The notes under the pieces are model-generated. The model was not told the DNA's origin, did no database searches, and saw only the letters and a program-made list of their open reading frames with translations. Source: DASUBN01 sp036263155 (GTDB lineage: Bacteria > Pseudomonadota > Gammaproteobacteria > Natronospirales > REEB76). From it: 16,206 bases of DNA. A program made the position numbers and the translations under genes. The DNA lies in contig DATAHN010000004.1 in NCBI GenBank assembly GCA_036263155.1, forward strand, positions 1-16,206, given 5' to 3'. Of the stretch, positions 1 to 7,870 are shown piece after piece (position 1 is the stretch's first letter; each line of letters starts with the position of its first letter).

Positions 1-1
1 C

Positions 2-175
2 CTGTCCGCCATGCTCGGCATAGACCACGGCAGTCTGGAGGCCGCCGCGCTCGGCCGCGATTTCTTCAGCCAGACGGTTCTGCAGATGGTGTTCCTGGCC
101 TTCTTCGGCCCTTTCATCTATTCGATCCTGTTCCTCTATTACCACGATCTGAAGCTGCGCAAGCAGCAGCGCTGA
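2..175 (+). CDS. C-terminal end of an integral membrane protein (partial)
   Basis: The 5' part lies outside the window. The visible 57 residues contain one long hydrophobic stretch (about residues 31-48 of the fragment, rich in Phe, Leu and Tyr) followed by a short basic tail, YHDLKLRKQQR, and a TGA stop. The ending, a final membrane helix and then a Tyr-rich 'xxDLKxR' cytoplasmic tail, is shared with the next gene, whose last residues are YAQYRDLKRSA. I infer that the two are tandem, possibly paralogous, membrane proteins in one operon, since only 5 nt separate this stop from the next ATG. No function can be assigned from a fragment of this size. Confidence 0.7.
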   Translation: MSAMLGIDHGSLEAAALGRDFFSQTVLQMVFLAFFGPFIYSILFLYYHDLKLRKQQR

Positions 176-180
176 GCACC

Positions 181-1035
181 ATGACGGGCTACCGCATGCG
201 CGAGGTGCTGGCGGAAAGTGGACGCCTGTTCCTTGCCGGATTGCCTACGGTTTTCCCATGGGTACTGGCGGCGGAGTTGGTGCAGGCCCTGCCTCTCGCC
301 AACACCGGAGGCAACCTGCTCACCATGGACCTCTCGCTCCTCGGCCGCCCGGACTACCTGGCACGAAGCCTGCTCGTAGGCGCCGCCCAAGCGGTGCTCT
401 ATTCGGCGGCAGTGATCCGCCTCGCGGCACTGGCCGGTGAGCCGATACCAGGCAAGCCGGGCTGGAATGCCGCGCGTGCCATGCCATCGGTGCTAATCGG
501 CTACATCGCCTATGAACTGGTAGTGGTCATCGGTCTAGTGTTGACCTTCGCCGTGTTCATGATCGGCCTGTTCGTCGGCGGGCCGCTGTTCGGGCTGGTG
601 CTCTGCGTGTTGCCGCTGGCGCCCACGGCGGCGGTGAGCACGGCGCTGGCGCTGTTCATCTTCCCGGCGGTGCTGGAGCGGCGCGGACCCTTCGCCTCCC
701 TTGGGGAAAGCTCGCGCCTTGCCAAGACCCATTGGGGCAAGGTGACGCTGGTGATCTCCGTGCCGGTGCTGGCACTGCTGGCGGCCTGGTGCGTGCAGAA
801 TGGTCCGGAGATAGCGCGCACGGTCCATTCCTATCTCGACCTGCTGTCGCAGCATGCGGAAGAAGGCTTGAGCGTCGGGGATTTGGAGAGCCTGCAGGGG
901 GTGCTGGAGAGCCAGACTGGCGCGGCGCACGCCGGGGGGTGGCGGCTGGGAGGGATAGCGCTGGGAGCCTTCGCCTGGTGGTACACGCTGGCGGTCTGCT
1001 ACGCGCAGTACCGTGACCTCAAGCGCTCAGCCTAG
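181..1035 (+). CDS. Hypothetical multi-pass inner membrane protein
   Basis: This 284-residue protein is dominated by hydrophobic segments: about residues 15-38, 60-84, 100-135 (probably two helices), 138-160, 187-204 and 252-272. That suggests six or seven transmembrane helices. A soluble loop between about 205 and 250 is acidic. The segment ASLGESSRLAKTHWGKV before a helix resembles the 'AL..SWxLxxxHW' motif seen in several uncharacterised bacterial membrane families, so I infer kinship with those rather than with a transporter of known substrate. The ATG lies 5 nt after the preceding stop and has no strong Shine-Dalgarno sequence, so translation is probably coupled. The gene converges on prfA with only 2 bp between the two stops. 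Confidence 0.75.
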   Translation: MTGYRMREVLAESGRLFLAGLPTVFPWVLAAELVQALPLANTGGNLLTMDLSLLGRPDYLARSLLVGAAQAVLYSAAVIRLAALAGEPIPGKPGWNAARAMPSVLIGYIAYELVVVIGLVLTFAVFMIGLFVGGPLFGLVLCVLPLAPTAAVSTALALFIFPAVLERRGPFASLGESSRLAKTHWGKVTLVISVPVLALLAAWCVQNGPEIARTVHSYLDLLSQHAEEGLSVGDLESLQGVLESQTGAAHAGGWRLGGIALGAFAWWYTLAVCYAQYRDLKRSA

Positions 1036-1037
1036 CC

Positions 1038-2123
1038 TCAGTTCGCGGCCATGGCCGCGAGCTCTTCCGCCTGATACTCGTTCATGAGCGGCAGGATCAC
1101 CTCGTCCAGGTGGCCCTGCATCACGTCGTCCAGCTTATAGAGCGTGAGCTCGATGCGGTGGTCCGTGACTCGCCCCTGGGGGAAGTTATAGGTGCGGATG
1201 CGCTCCGAGCGGTCGCCGCTGCCTACCTGCAGCTTGCGGGACTGGGCCTGGGCCGCCTGCTGCTTCTCACGCTCGGCGGAGAGGAGGCGCGCCTTCAGCA
1301 GCGACATGGCTCGGGCCCGGTTCTTGTGCTGGGAGCGCTCGTCCTGGCATTCCACAACGATGCCGGAGGGCAGGTGGGTGATGCGGATGGCCGAGTCGGT
1401 CTTGTTCACGTGCTGGCCGCCAGCCCCGGAGGCACGGAAGGTGTCCACCTTGAGTTCCGCCGGGTTGATCTCGATGGCTTCCACTTCCTCCACCTCCGGC
1501 AGGATCGCGACGGTGACTGCCGAGGTGTGGATGCGGCCCTGGGACTCGGTCTCGGGCACCCGCTGCACCCGATGGGTGCCTGACTCGAACTTGAAGCGGG
1601 AGTAGGCGCCCTGGCCCACCACCCGGGTGATGACTTCCTTGTAGCCGCCGTGCTCGCCGGGGCTCTCGCTCAGGATCTCCACCTTCCAGCCCTGTTCCTC
1701 GGCGTAGCGGCTGTACATGCGCAGGAGGTCGCCGGCGAAGATGGCGGCCTCATCGCCGCCCGTGCCGGCGCGGATCTCCAAGAAGATGTTGCTCTCGTCG
1801 TGGGGGTCCTTGGGCAGCAACAGCTTGAGCAGCTCGGGCTCCAGCGCTTCCAGGCGGATCGCGGCGGCTTTGCGCTCGTCCTCGGCCAGGGAACGCATGC
1901 CGGGGTCATTGTCTTTGCCCATCTCGTCTGCGGCGACGAGGTCCGCTTCGGCCTTCAGGAAGACGCGGAACTTCTGCGCCAGGGGCTCGAGGCGCGCATA
2001 TTCCTGGGACAGTTCCCGGAAGCGGTTGGAGTCACTGGCGGCGGCGGGCTGGGACAGCAGCGCAGCCACTTCCTCGTGGCGGGCGGCCAGGCGTTCCAGC
2101 TTGCGGCGGATGGAGTCTTTCAC
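1038..2123 (-). CDS. prfA: Peptide chain release factor 1 (RF1)
   Basis: RF1 recognises UAA and UAG codons in the ribosomal A site and triggers hydrolysis of the peptidyl-tRNA ester. The protein has 361 residues, the normal family length. The universal GGQ motif, with the Gln methylated in the family, is at residues 235-237 within GAGGQHVNKTDSAIR. The codon-reading 'PxT' tripeptide is PET at 190-192 in RVPETESQGRIHTSA, which identifies RF1 rather than RF2 (SPF). The acidic N-terminal helical domain spans about residues 1-100. The gene follows hemA by 30 bp on the same strand, the classical hemA-prfA arrangement. The frequent third member, prmC, which encodes the methyltransferase for the GGQ glutamine, is not next to it: the following gene is convergent and unrelated. 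Confidence 0.97.
   Translation of the reverse strand: MKDSIRRKLERLAARHEEVAALLSQPAAASDSNRFRELSQEYARLEPLAQKFRVFLKAEADLVAADEMGKDNDPGMRSLAEDERKAAAIRLEALEPELLKLLLPKDPHDESNIFLEIRAGTGGDEAAIFAGDLLRMYSRYAEEQGWKVEILSESPGEHGGYKEVITRVVGQGAYSRFKFESGTHRVQRVPETESQGRIHTSAVTVAILPEVEEVEAIEINPAELKVDTFRASGAGGQHVNKTDSAIRITHLPSGIVVECQDERSQHKNRARAMSLLKARLLSAEREKQQAAQAQSRKLQVGSGDRSERIRTYNFPQGRVTDHRIELTLYKLDDVMQGHLDEVILPLMNEYQAEELAAMAAN
1043..1060. promoter_or_regulatory. 18-bp perfect palindrome at the convergent gene ends
   Basis: TCGCGGCCATGGCCGCGA is fully self-complementary. It lies inside the last codons of prfA (the Ala-Ala-Met-Ala-Ala end) and just past the stop of the opposing membrane-protein gene. It could fold as a hairpin in either transcript. 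No T-run follows on either strand, so a classical intrinsic terminator is not supported. It may act only as a 3'-end stabilising hairpin, or it may be a by-product of Ala codons. Confidence 0.3.
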
Positions 2124-2153
2124 GGCGCGATTATATAGGTGTGGCGCCGCCGC

Positions 2154-3431
2154 TCAGGCGTCGTCGTCCTTGCGGTCCAGGCCGAACAGCGCGTGGATGT
2201 CGCGGATGAGCTGCTCGCGCCCCTCGTGGGCGGCCTGGCGCAGCTGCGCGGTGGGTGCGTGCATCAAGCGGTTGCTCAGGGTGTCCGCCAGGAACCGCAA
2301 CACCTCTTCCGGCGGCTCGCCGTGGGCGAGGCGCTGTCGCGCCTGCTCCAGGGTCTGGTCGCGGATGTCAGCGGCGTGCTCGCGCAGGGCGCGGATCGCC
2401 GGCACCGCGTCCAGGCCGCGCAGCTGCTCGTTGAAGCGCGCCACCTGGGACTGCACGATCAGCTCCGCCTCCTGGGCCGCCACGCGCCGCGACTTCAGGT
2501 TCTCCTCCACCACCTTGTGCAGGTCGTCGATGGTGAAGAGGTAGACATCTTCCATACCAGCCACGTCCGAGGCCACGTCGCGAGGCACAGCGATGTCCAC
2601 GATCAGCAGGGGGCGGTGCTTGCGGCCGCGGAAGGCGGCCTCCACGTCGCGCTTGTGCAGGATCGGCTCGGGACTGCCGGTGGAGGCGATCACGATGTCC
2701 GCCTCTCCCAGGTGCGCGGCGATCTCGTCCAGGCCGATGGCATAGGCGTTGAACTGGGCGGCCAGCTCGTGGGCGCGGCTCACGGTGCGGTTCGCGATGA
2801 CCATGCGCCGTACTCCCTGCTCGTGCAGGTGGCGGGCGGCGAGCTCGATGGTCTCGCCGGCGCCGATCAGCAGCACGGTGAGCGACTCGAAGCGGGAGAA
2901 CACCTGGCGCGCCAGGCGCACCGCGGCGTAGGCCACCGATACCGGGTTCTCGCCGATGTGGGTGTCGGTGCGCACCTGCTTGGCCACCGCGAAGGCGAAC
3001 TGGAACAGGCGGTGCAGGCGCTGTCCGGCTGCGCCGCCGGCCTCGGCGGAGCGGGCCAGCTCATAGGCATCCTTGATCTGGCCGAGGATCTGCGGCTCGC
3101 CCAGGATCTGCGAGTCGAGCCCGCAGGCGACCCGGAACAGATGCTGCACCGCAGCGTCGCCCGCGTGGAGGTAGAAGCGCTCGCGTACCCCGGGATCCTC
3201 GGCACTGCGCTCGCGGCTCAGCCACTCGGCCAGAGCCTCGCCGTCGCCCTCGCCGAGATCGGCATAGAGCTCGGTGCGGTTGCAGGTGGAGAGGATGATC
3301 GCTTCCCGCACCCCCGGCAGGGTGGTGAGCGCGCGCAGGCTGGCCGGGATCTGCTCCGGCGTGAAGCTCAGGCGCTCACGGACGGCGACCGGAGCGGTGA
3401 GATGGCTGATTCCGAGGGTGAGGAACGGCAT
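2154..3431 (-). CDS. hemA: Glutamyl-tRNA reductase
   Basis: HemA reduces glutamyl-tRNA(Glu) with NADPH to glutamate-1-semialdehyde, the first committed step of C5-pathway tetrapyrrole synthesis in the cytosol. I chose the ATG at 3431, giving 425 residues and the start MPFLTLGISHLTAPVAVRE, which matches the family N-terminus. The frame extends upstream to another ATG at 3536, but those 35 residues are atypical. The catalytic cysteine is C50 in STCNRTELYA. The signature GLDSQILGEPQILGQIK and the dinucleotide-binding IGAGE..ELAARHL are both present. The C-terminal part is the helical dimerisation domain. The gene is divergent from the lipoprotein/lolB operon across a 116-bp gap and leads directly into prfA. 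Confidence 0.96.
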   Translation of the reverse strand: MPFLTLGISHLTAPVAVRERLSFTPEQIPASLRALTTLPGVREAIILSTCNRTELYADLGEGDGEALAEWLSRERSAEDPGVRERFYLHAGDAAVQHLFRVACGLDSQILGEPQILGQIKDAYELARSAEAGGAAGQRLHRLFQFAFAVAKQVRTDTHIGENPVSVAYAAVRLARQVFSRFESLTVLLIGAGETIELAARHLHEQGVRRMVIANRTVSRAHELAAQFNAYAIGLDEIAAHLGEADIVIASTGSPEPILHKRDVEAAFRGRKHRPLLIVDIAVPRDVASDVAGMEDVYLFTIDDLHKVVEENLKSRRVAAQEAELIVQSQVARFNEQLRGLDAVPAIRALREHAADIRDQTLEQARQRLAHGEPPEEVLRFLADTLSNRLMHAPTAQLRQAAHEGREQLIRDIHALFGLDRKDDDA

Positions 3432-3547
3432 GGGGGACCCGGGTGTGGCAGGGAATTTTCCGGTAAATACCCCGGCATGACAAGCCACACGGCGCGGCGC
3501 GGGCGAATCGGATATAGTCGAAGCCTCGTAGTCCACCGCCTTCCCGC
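3432..3547. promoter_or_regulatory. Divergent intergenic region, hemA / lipoprotein operon
   Basis: This 116-bp gap must contain leftward signals for hemA-prfA and rightward signals for the lipoprotein-lolB-ispE operon. A TATAGT at 3513-3518 is a plausible rightward -10, but no good -35 lies 16-18 bp before it. Leftward, TTGTCA (complement of 3477-3482) is a fair -35 with only a poor -10 partner. The function is inferred from gene orientation; the exact promoters are uncertain. Confidence 0.4.
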
Positions 3548-5227
3548 ATGACGCCGCGCGCCCTCATCTGCTGCCTTTGCCTGCTGTCGCTTGCCGGCTG
3601 CGCCGCCGCGCCCAGGCCGGTACCTGCGGCCGCGAGTGCGCCGCAGCCATTCAGGGACATCGACCAGGAGATCGCCTACCGCGTGTTCATGGGCGAGCTC
3701 GCGCAGCAGCGCGGTATGCGGGGGGATGCGGTGGAGCAGTACATGGCCGCAGCGCGGCTGTCACAGGATCCGACCCTCGCGTCGCATAGCGCGTTGCTCG
3801 CCTATGGCGATGGCGACCTAAGGCAGGCGCTGGAGGCGGCGCAGCGCTGGCGCAAACTCGCACCTCAGAGCAATGACGCGGTGCATCTCGCGGCGGTGGT
3901 GGAGGCGCGCAGCGGCGATGCCGAGGCGGCGGCGCGCGACTTCGAGATGCTGGTGGAATCGGGCGCCGATGGCGGTTACATGACCGCGGCACACCTCCTG
4001 GAGCAGGAGGCAGACGCGGCCCATGGCCTGCCGGTGCTGCAGGCGATCACCGCCTATGCGCCCAAGTCCGCCGACGCGCACTATGCGCTGGCGCATATCG
4101 CCATGAACTACAAGGATTATGGGTTGGCAGAGCGCGAGGCACGCGCGACTCTGGCGCTGGACCCCCACGGCGATGAGCCACTGGTGCTCCTGACCCGTGC
4201 GCTGGTGGCGCAGGACCGCGCCGGCGAGGCGCTGCCCATGCTCAAGGCGCGGGTGCGTGCCGCCGGCGATGTGTCGCTGGCGCTCGCCTACGGGGCGCTG
4301 CTGGCGGAGGCCAAGCGCGATGCCGAGGCACGGCAGGAGTTCGAGACGATCCTCGCGGCACATCCGAACAACGCCGAGGCGCTCTATACCCTGGGCCTCA
4401 TGACGCTGCAGGAGAAGGATCTCACGGCGGCGCGGGGCTACTTCACGCGTCTGCTCAAGTCCGGCAAGCGCACCGACGACGCGAGCTATTTCCTCGGCAA
4501 CGTGGCCGAGGCGGAGAAGCAATACCCCGAGGCCCTCGACTGGTACCACCGGGTACAGGCAGGCGAGCGCTGGCTCGCGGCGCAGGCAGGCATCGGCCGT
4601 GCGCTGGTGAAGAGCGGTGCGCCCGGCGCCGCCGGCGAGTTCTTCGACGGCCTGGTGGCGAATGACCCCGATTCCATGGTGAACCTCAGGCTCACGGAAG
4701 GACAGGTGTTCAGCGACAGCGGCGTGCCGAAGCAGGCGCTCGCGGTCTATGACGCGGCATTGAGCGTATCGCCCGGCGAGCAGGACCTGCTGTACGCGCG
4801 AGCGTTGGCCCTGGAACAGGACGGCGACGCCGCCGCAGCGGAGCACGACCTCGCCTCGATCCTGGCGCAGGCCCCGGATGACGCGGAGGCGCTCAACGCC
4901 CTGGGCTACACCCTGACCCTGCACACCACCCGTTACCGCGAAGCCCAGGCTTACATCCAGCGCGCCCTGGTGTTGCAGCCGGACGACCCCGCTTTCCTGG
5001 ACAGCATGGGCTGGGTGGAACACCGACTTGGGCATGACGGGCTGGCGCTCGACTACCTGCGCAAGGCTTACGCGGGCCAGGCCGACTCCGAGATCGCCGC
5101 GCACCTCGTCGAGGTGTTGCTCGCCACCGGCGACGAGCAGGGTGCACGCGCGCTCTGGGTCAAGGCGCGCGAATCCGACCCCGATAGCGCCGCGTTGCGT
5201 TCCCTCGCTTCCCGTTTCACCCCATGA
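3548..5227 (+). CDS. TPR-repeat outer-membrane lipoprotein
   Basis: This 559-residue protein begins with a lipoprotein signal peptide: MTPR, a hydrophobic core, then the lipobox LAGC with the acylated cysteine at residue 18. The mature part is almost entirely helical repeats with tetratricopeptide spacing. Examples are 'AEALYTLGLMTLQEKDLTAA', 'DDAEALNALGYTLTLHT..YREAQAYIQRAL' and 'PAFLDSMGWVEHRLGHDGLALDYLRKAY', whose Ala/Gly/Tyr/Pro pattern is typical of TPRs. TPR proteins are protein-protein scaffolds. Presence upstream of lolB is conserved in pseudomonads and relatives, and I infer an envelope role, though no precise function is known to me. Its TGA overlaps the lolB ATG (ATGA), indicating translational coupling. 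No convincing Shine-Dalgarno precedes its own ATG. Confidence 0.88.
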   Translation: MTPRALICCLCLLSLAGCAAAPRPVPAAASAPQPFRDIDQEIAYRVFMGELAQQRGMRGDAVEQYMAAARLSQDPTLASHSALLAYGDGDLRQALEAAQRWRKLAPQSNDAVHLAAVVEARSGDAEAAARDFEMLVESGADGGYMTAAHLLEQEADAAHGLPVLQAITAYAPKSADAHYALAHIAMNYKDYGLAEREARATLALDPHGDEPLVLLTRALVAQDRAGEALPMLKARVRAAGDVSLALAYGALLAEAKRDAEARQEFETILAAHPNNAEALYTLGLMTLQEKDLTAARGYFTRLLKSGKRTDDASYFLGNVAEAEKQYPEALDWYHRVQAGERWLAAQAGIGRALVKSGAPGAAGEFFDGLVANDPDSMVNLRLTEGQVFSDSGVPKQALAVYDAALSVSPGEQDLLYARALALEQDGDAAAAEHDLASILAQAPDDAEALNALGYTLTLHTTRYREAQAYIQRALVLQPDDPAFLDSMGWVEHRLGHDGLALDYLRKAYAGQADSEIAAHLVEVLLATGDEQGARALWVKARESDPDSAALRSLASRFTP

Positions 5228-5841
5228 GGCATCTCATCCGTGCGGCGTCGCTCGGCGCGACGCTCATCCTCGCGGCTTGCGGCACGCTGCCGGGCCGCGC
5301 GCCCACGGGAGCCCCGGATGAAGTTGCCTGGCAGCAGCGCAATGCGCAGCTCGCGGCGCTCCAGGACTGGAGCCTGAGCGGGAAGGTGGGTTTCGCGAAC
5401 GGCCGTGACAGCGGCAGCGGCGGCCTCGACTGGATCCAGCATGCCGGCATGACCACGCTCGATTTCCACGGCCCCCTGGGGGCCGGCGCCGTGCACATCG
5501 AGGGCGGCGCGGACGAGCTGCACGTGCGTACGTCCCGGGGCGACGACTTCATCACCCGTGACCCGGAAGCGGACCTGGGAGCACGTCTGCATCAGCCGCT
5601 GCCGGTGCTGAGCCTGCGCTACTGGGTGCTGGGCATGCCGGACCCGCGGGACGGCTTCTCCAAGCTGAGCGATGCCCGCGGCGAGCTCATGAGCCTGGAT
5701 CAGTCCGGCTGGCACGTGGAGTACCAGGAGTACGCGGACGTATCCGGCTACAGCCTGCCGACGCGCCTCACCCTCACGCGGGGTGAGGTACGCATCAAGA
5801 TGGTGGTGAGCGACTGGATGCTGCCCGCGGTGGCGCCGTGA
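5224..5841 (+). CDS. lolB: Outer-membrane lipoprotein receptor LolB
   Basis: LolB receives lipoproteins from the periplasmic carrier LolA and inserts them into the inner leaflet of the outer membrane. The 205-residue length is close to the 207 of E. coli LolB. The N-terminus is a lipoprotein signal with lipobox LAAC and the acylated cysteine at residue 19, so LolB is itself a lipoprotein. The mature part has the family pattern 'LQDWSLSGKVGF', repeated beta-strand segments, 'LRYWVLGMPDP' and the late 'LPTRLTLTRGEVRIKMVVSDW'. Sequence conservation of LolB is low, so the call relies on these motifs, the length, the lipobox and the position between the TPR lipoprotein and ispE. It overlaps the previous gene by 4 bp and runs directly into ispE. 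Confidence 0.93.
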   Translation: MRHLIRAASLGATLILAACGTLPGRAPTGAPDEVAWQQRNAQLAALQDWSLSGKVGFANGRDSGSGGLDWIQHAGMTTLDFHGPLGAGAVHIEGGADELHVRTSRGDDFITRDPEADLGARLHQPLPVLSLRYWVLGMPDPRDGFSKLSDARGELMSLDQSGWHVEYQEYADVSGYSLPTRLTLTRGEVRIKMVVSDWMLPAVAP

Positions 5842-5843
5842 AC

Positions 5844-6683
5844 ATGGCGCGCGCCTGGCCGGCACCCGCCAAGCTGAACCTGTTCCTGCACATCACCGGC
5901 CGGCGCGCCGATGGTTATCATCTGCTGCAGACGGTTTTCCAGTTCCTGGACTACGGCGACAGCCTGGAGTTCGAGCTGCGGGACGACGGACGCATCCTGC
6001 GGGCCGAAGGTCCCGCCGGTGTGCCTGAGGAATCGGATCTCACCGTGAAGGCCGCACGGCTCCTCAAGGAGCGTAGCGGCAGCCCCTTGGGGGCAACCAT
6101 AAAGTTGCGCAAAGTCCTGCCCCTGGAGGCTGGCTTGGGGGGTGGCAGCTCCGATGCCGCCACCACCCTCATGGTATTGGACCGTCTCTGGGACACCCGG
6201 CTGGGACCCGCCCGCCTGCAGGCCCTGGGGCTGGAACTGGGCGCGGATGTGCCGGTTTTCATAGGGGGGCAGGCGGCTTGGGCGGAGGGCGTGGGGGAGA
6301 TCCTGACCCCCATGGAGCTGCCGGAACCCTGGTACCTGGTGATAGATCCCGGTTGCCGGGTATCTACCCGGGAGATATTCCAGGCCCCTGAATTGACACG
6401 AAATTCCGCTCCAATCAAAATAGCGCCCCTTCGCTCCGGGGAAACCCGGAACGACTTCGAGCCGGTGGTACGTTCCCGCTATCCCGAGGTGTCCGAAGCG
6501 CTGGATTGGCTCGGTTCCCGTGCCAAGGCCCGGCTGACCGGTTCCGGCGCCTGTCTGTTCGCCGACTTCGAGCGGGAAGCGGACGCGCAGCGGGTGCTGG
6601 CGGAGATGCCTTCCAAGTGGCGCGGCTTCGTCGCCCGGGGCTGCAACCGCTCACCGCTCCTGGAACGGCTCGCAGCTGATTGA
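5844..6683 (+). CDS. ispE: 4-diphosphocytidyl-2-C-methyl-D-erythritol kinase
   Basis: IspE phosphorylates the 2-hydroxyl of CDP-methylerythritol in the MEP isoprenoid pathway, using ATP. The protein has 279 residues. The N-terminal WPAPAKLNLFLHITGRRADGY holds the substrate-contacting AKLN lysine. The GHMP-kinase phosphate loop PLEAGLGGGSSDAATTL lies at about residues 93-109, and LGADVPVFIGG at about 132-142 holds the catalytic aspartate. I chose ATG 5844 because it leaves four residues before WPAPAKLN, as in E. coli. A GTG at 5838 overlapping the lolB stop (GTGA) is an alternative that adds two residues. The 3' end stops only 4 nt before tRNA-Gln, so the gene and the tRNA very likely share a transcript. 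Confidence 0.97.
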   Translation: MARAWPAPAKLNLFLHITGRRADGYHLLQTVFQFLDYGDSLEFELRDDGRILRAEGPAGVPEESDLTVKAARLLKERSGSPLGATIKLRKVLPLEAGLGGGSSDAATTLMVLDRLWDTRLGPARLQALGLELGADVPVFIGGQAAWAEGVGEILTPMELPEPWYLVIDPGCRVSTREIFQAPELTRNSAPIKIAPLRSGETRNDFEPVVRSRYPEVSEALDWLGSRAKARLTGSGACLFADFEREADAQRVLAEMPSKWRGFVARGCNRSPLLERLAAD

Positions 6684-6687
6684 ATAT

Positions 6688-6762
6688 TGGGGCGTAGCCA
6701 AGCGGTAAGGCAGCGGGTTTTGATCCCGCCACGCCCAGGTTCGAATCCTGGCGCCCCAGCCA
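6688..6762 (+). tRNA. tRNA-Gln (anticodon UUG)
   Basis: The acceptor arms TGGGGCG and CGCCCCA pair fully. The D arm is GCC..GGC, the anticodon stem GCGGG/CCCGC closes the loop TTTTGAT with anticodon TTG, and the T arm is CCAGG-TTCGAAT-CCTGG. The discriminator is G and CCA is encoded. The body closely resembles E. coli tRNA-Gln(UUG). It begins 4 nt after the ispE stop codon and precedes prs by 65 bp. This position between ispE and prs is conserved in related gammaproteobacteria. Confidence 0.98.
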
Positions 6763-6827
6763 AGATTTGAATTGAGACAGATTTTGCGCTGAGACAGGTT
6801 GACCACGACGATACGCGAGGGGGCACC

Positions 6828-7781
6828 GTGGCCGCAGGCAAGATGATGGTGTTCGCGGGGAATGCGAACCCGCAACTGGCGCACAAGATCGCCTCACGCC
6901 TGCAGCTGTCCCTCGGCAAGGCCCAGGTCAATCGCTTCAGCGACGGCGAGGTCGCGATCGAGCTGATGGAGAACGTGCGCGGACGCGACGTCTTCATCGT
7001 GCAGTCCACCTGCCCGCCCACCAACGACAACCTGATGGAGTTGCTGGTGATGGCGGACGCCCTCAGGCGCGCGAGCGCGGGGCGGGTGACCGCGGTGGTG
7101 CCGTACTTCGGCTACGCGCGGCAGGACCGGCGCCAGCGCGCAGCGCGTGTGCCGATCACGGCCAAGCTGGTGGCGAACCTGATGGTGTCCGCCGGCGTAA
7201 ACCGGGTCCTCACGGTGGACCTGCACGCGGACCAGATCCAGGGATTCTTCGACATCCCTGTGGACAACGTATATGCGTCCCCGGTGCTGCTGGGCGACGT
7301 GTGGAAGCAGAAGTTCGACGACCTGATCGTGGTGTCGCCGGACGTGGGTGGCGTGGTGCGCGCCCGGGCGCTGGCCAAGCGCCTCGACGATGCGGACCTG
7401 GCGATCATCGACAAGCGCCGTCCGCGTCCGAACGAGGCGCAGGTGATGAACATCATCGGCGAGGTGGCGGGCAAGACCTGCGTCATCGTCGACGACCTGG
7501 TGGATACGGCGGGCACGCTCTGCATCGCCGCCAAGGCCCTGAAAGACCAGGGTGCCGCCAAGGTGCTGGCCTACATCACCCACCCGGTGCTGTCGGGCAA
7601 GGCGGTCTCCAACATCGAGAACTCGGTGCTGGACGAGCTGGTGGTGACGGACACCATCCCCCTGCGGGGCGGTGCCGAGAACTGCAAGCGCATCCGCCAA
7701 TTGAGCATCGCGGAGCTGCTGGCAGAGACCATGCGCCGCGTGAGCGACGAGGAGTCGGTCTCCTCGCTGTATGTAGATTGA
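6828..7781 (+). CDS. prs: Ribose-phosphate pyrophosphokinase (PRPP synthetase)
   Basis: Prs transfers pyrophosphate from ATP to ribose-5-phosphate to give PRPP, the precursor for purines, pyrimidines, histidine, tryptophan and NAD. I chose the GTG at 6828 (317 residues; E. coli has 315) because a GAGGGGG ribosome-binding site lies a few bases upstream. An ATG at 6843 would trim the N-terminus. Visible motifs include FSDGE (37-41), the ATP flexible-loop region YFGYARQDRR (93-102) with the RAARVPITAK segment, DLHADQIQGFF with catalytic His133, IDKRRP (195-200), and the PRPP loop VDDLVDTAGT (221-230). The gene is bounded by tRNA-Gln upstream and an intrinsic terminator 5 nt after its stop. Confidence 0.97.
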   Translation: MAAGKMMVFAGNANPQLAHKIASRLQLSLGKAQVNRFSDGEVAIELMENVRGRDVFIVQSTCPPTNDNLMELLVMADALRRASAGRVTAVVPYFGYARQDRRQRAARVPITAKLVANLMVSAGVNRVLTVDLHADQIQGFFDIPVDNVYASPVLLGDVWKQKFDDLIVVSPDVGGVVRARALAKRLDDADLAIIDKRRPRPNEAQVMNIIGEVAGKTCVIVDDLVDTAGTLCIAAKALKDQGAAKVLAYITHPVLSGKAVSNIENSVLDELVVTDTIPLRGGAENCKRIRQLSIAELLAETMRRVSDEESVSSLYVD

Positions 7782-7786
7782 GTTTT

Positions 7787-7811
7787 CGTCCAGGCTCAGC
7801 CTGGACGTTTT
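7787..7811 (+). terminator. Rho-independent terminator of prs
   Basis: CGTCCAGGC (7787-7795) and GCCTGGACG (7799-7807) form a perfect 9-bp stem with a TCA loop, followed by TTTT at 7808-7811. It starts 5 nt past the prs stop and should separate the prs transcript from rplY. Confidence 0.85.
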
Positions 7812-7870
7812 AGGTAGCCGGGTTTTGGTCGCGAAACCGGCGTTTTGCAACTGTAGACGGAGTAAGTGAA

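Noticed and set aside
2139..3551. 470-codon open frame on the + strand opposite hemA
   Set aside because: It lies wholly antisense to a fully motif-supported hemA. Its protein is Val/Gly/Arg/His-rich without domains, as expected from third-position GC bias.
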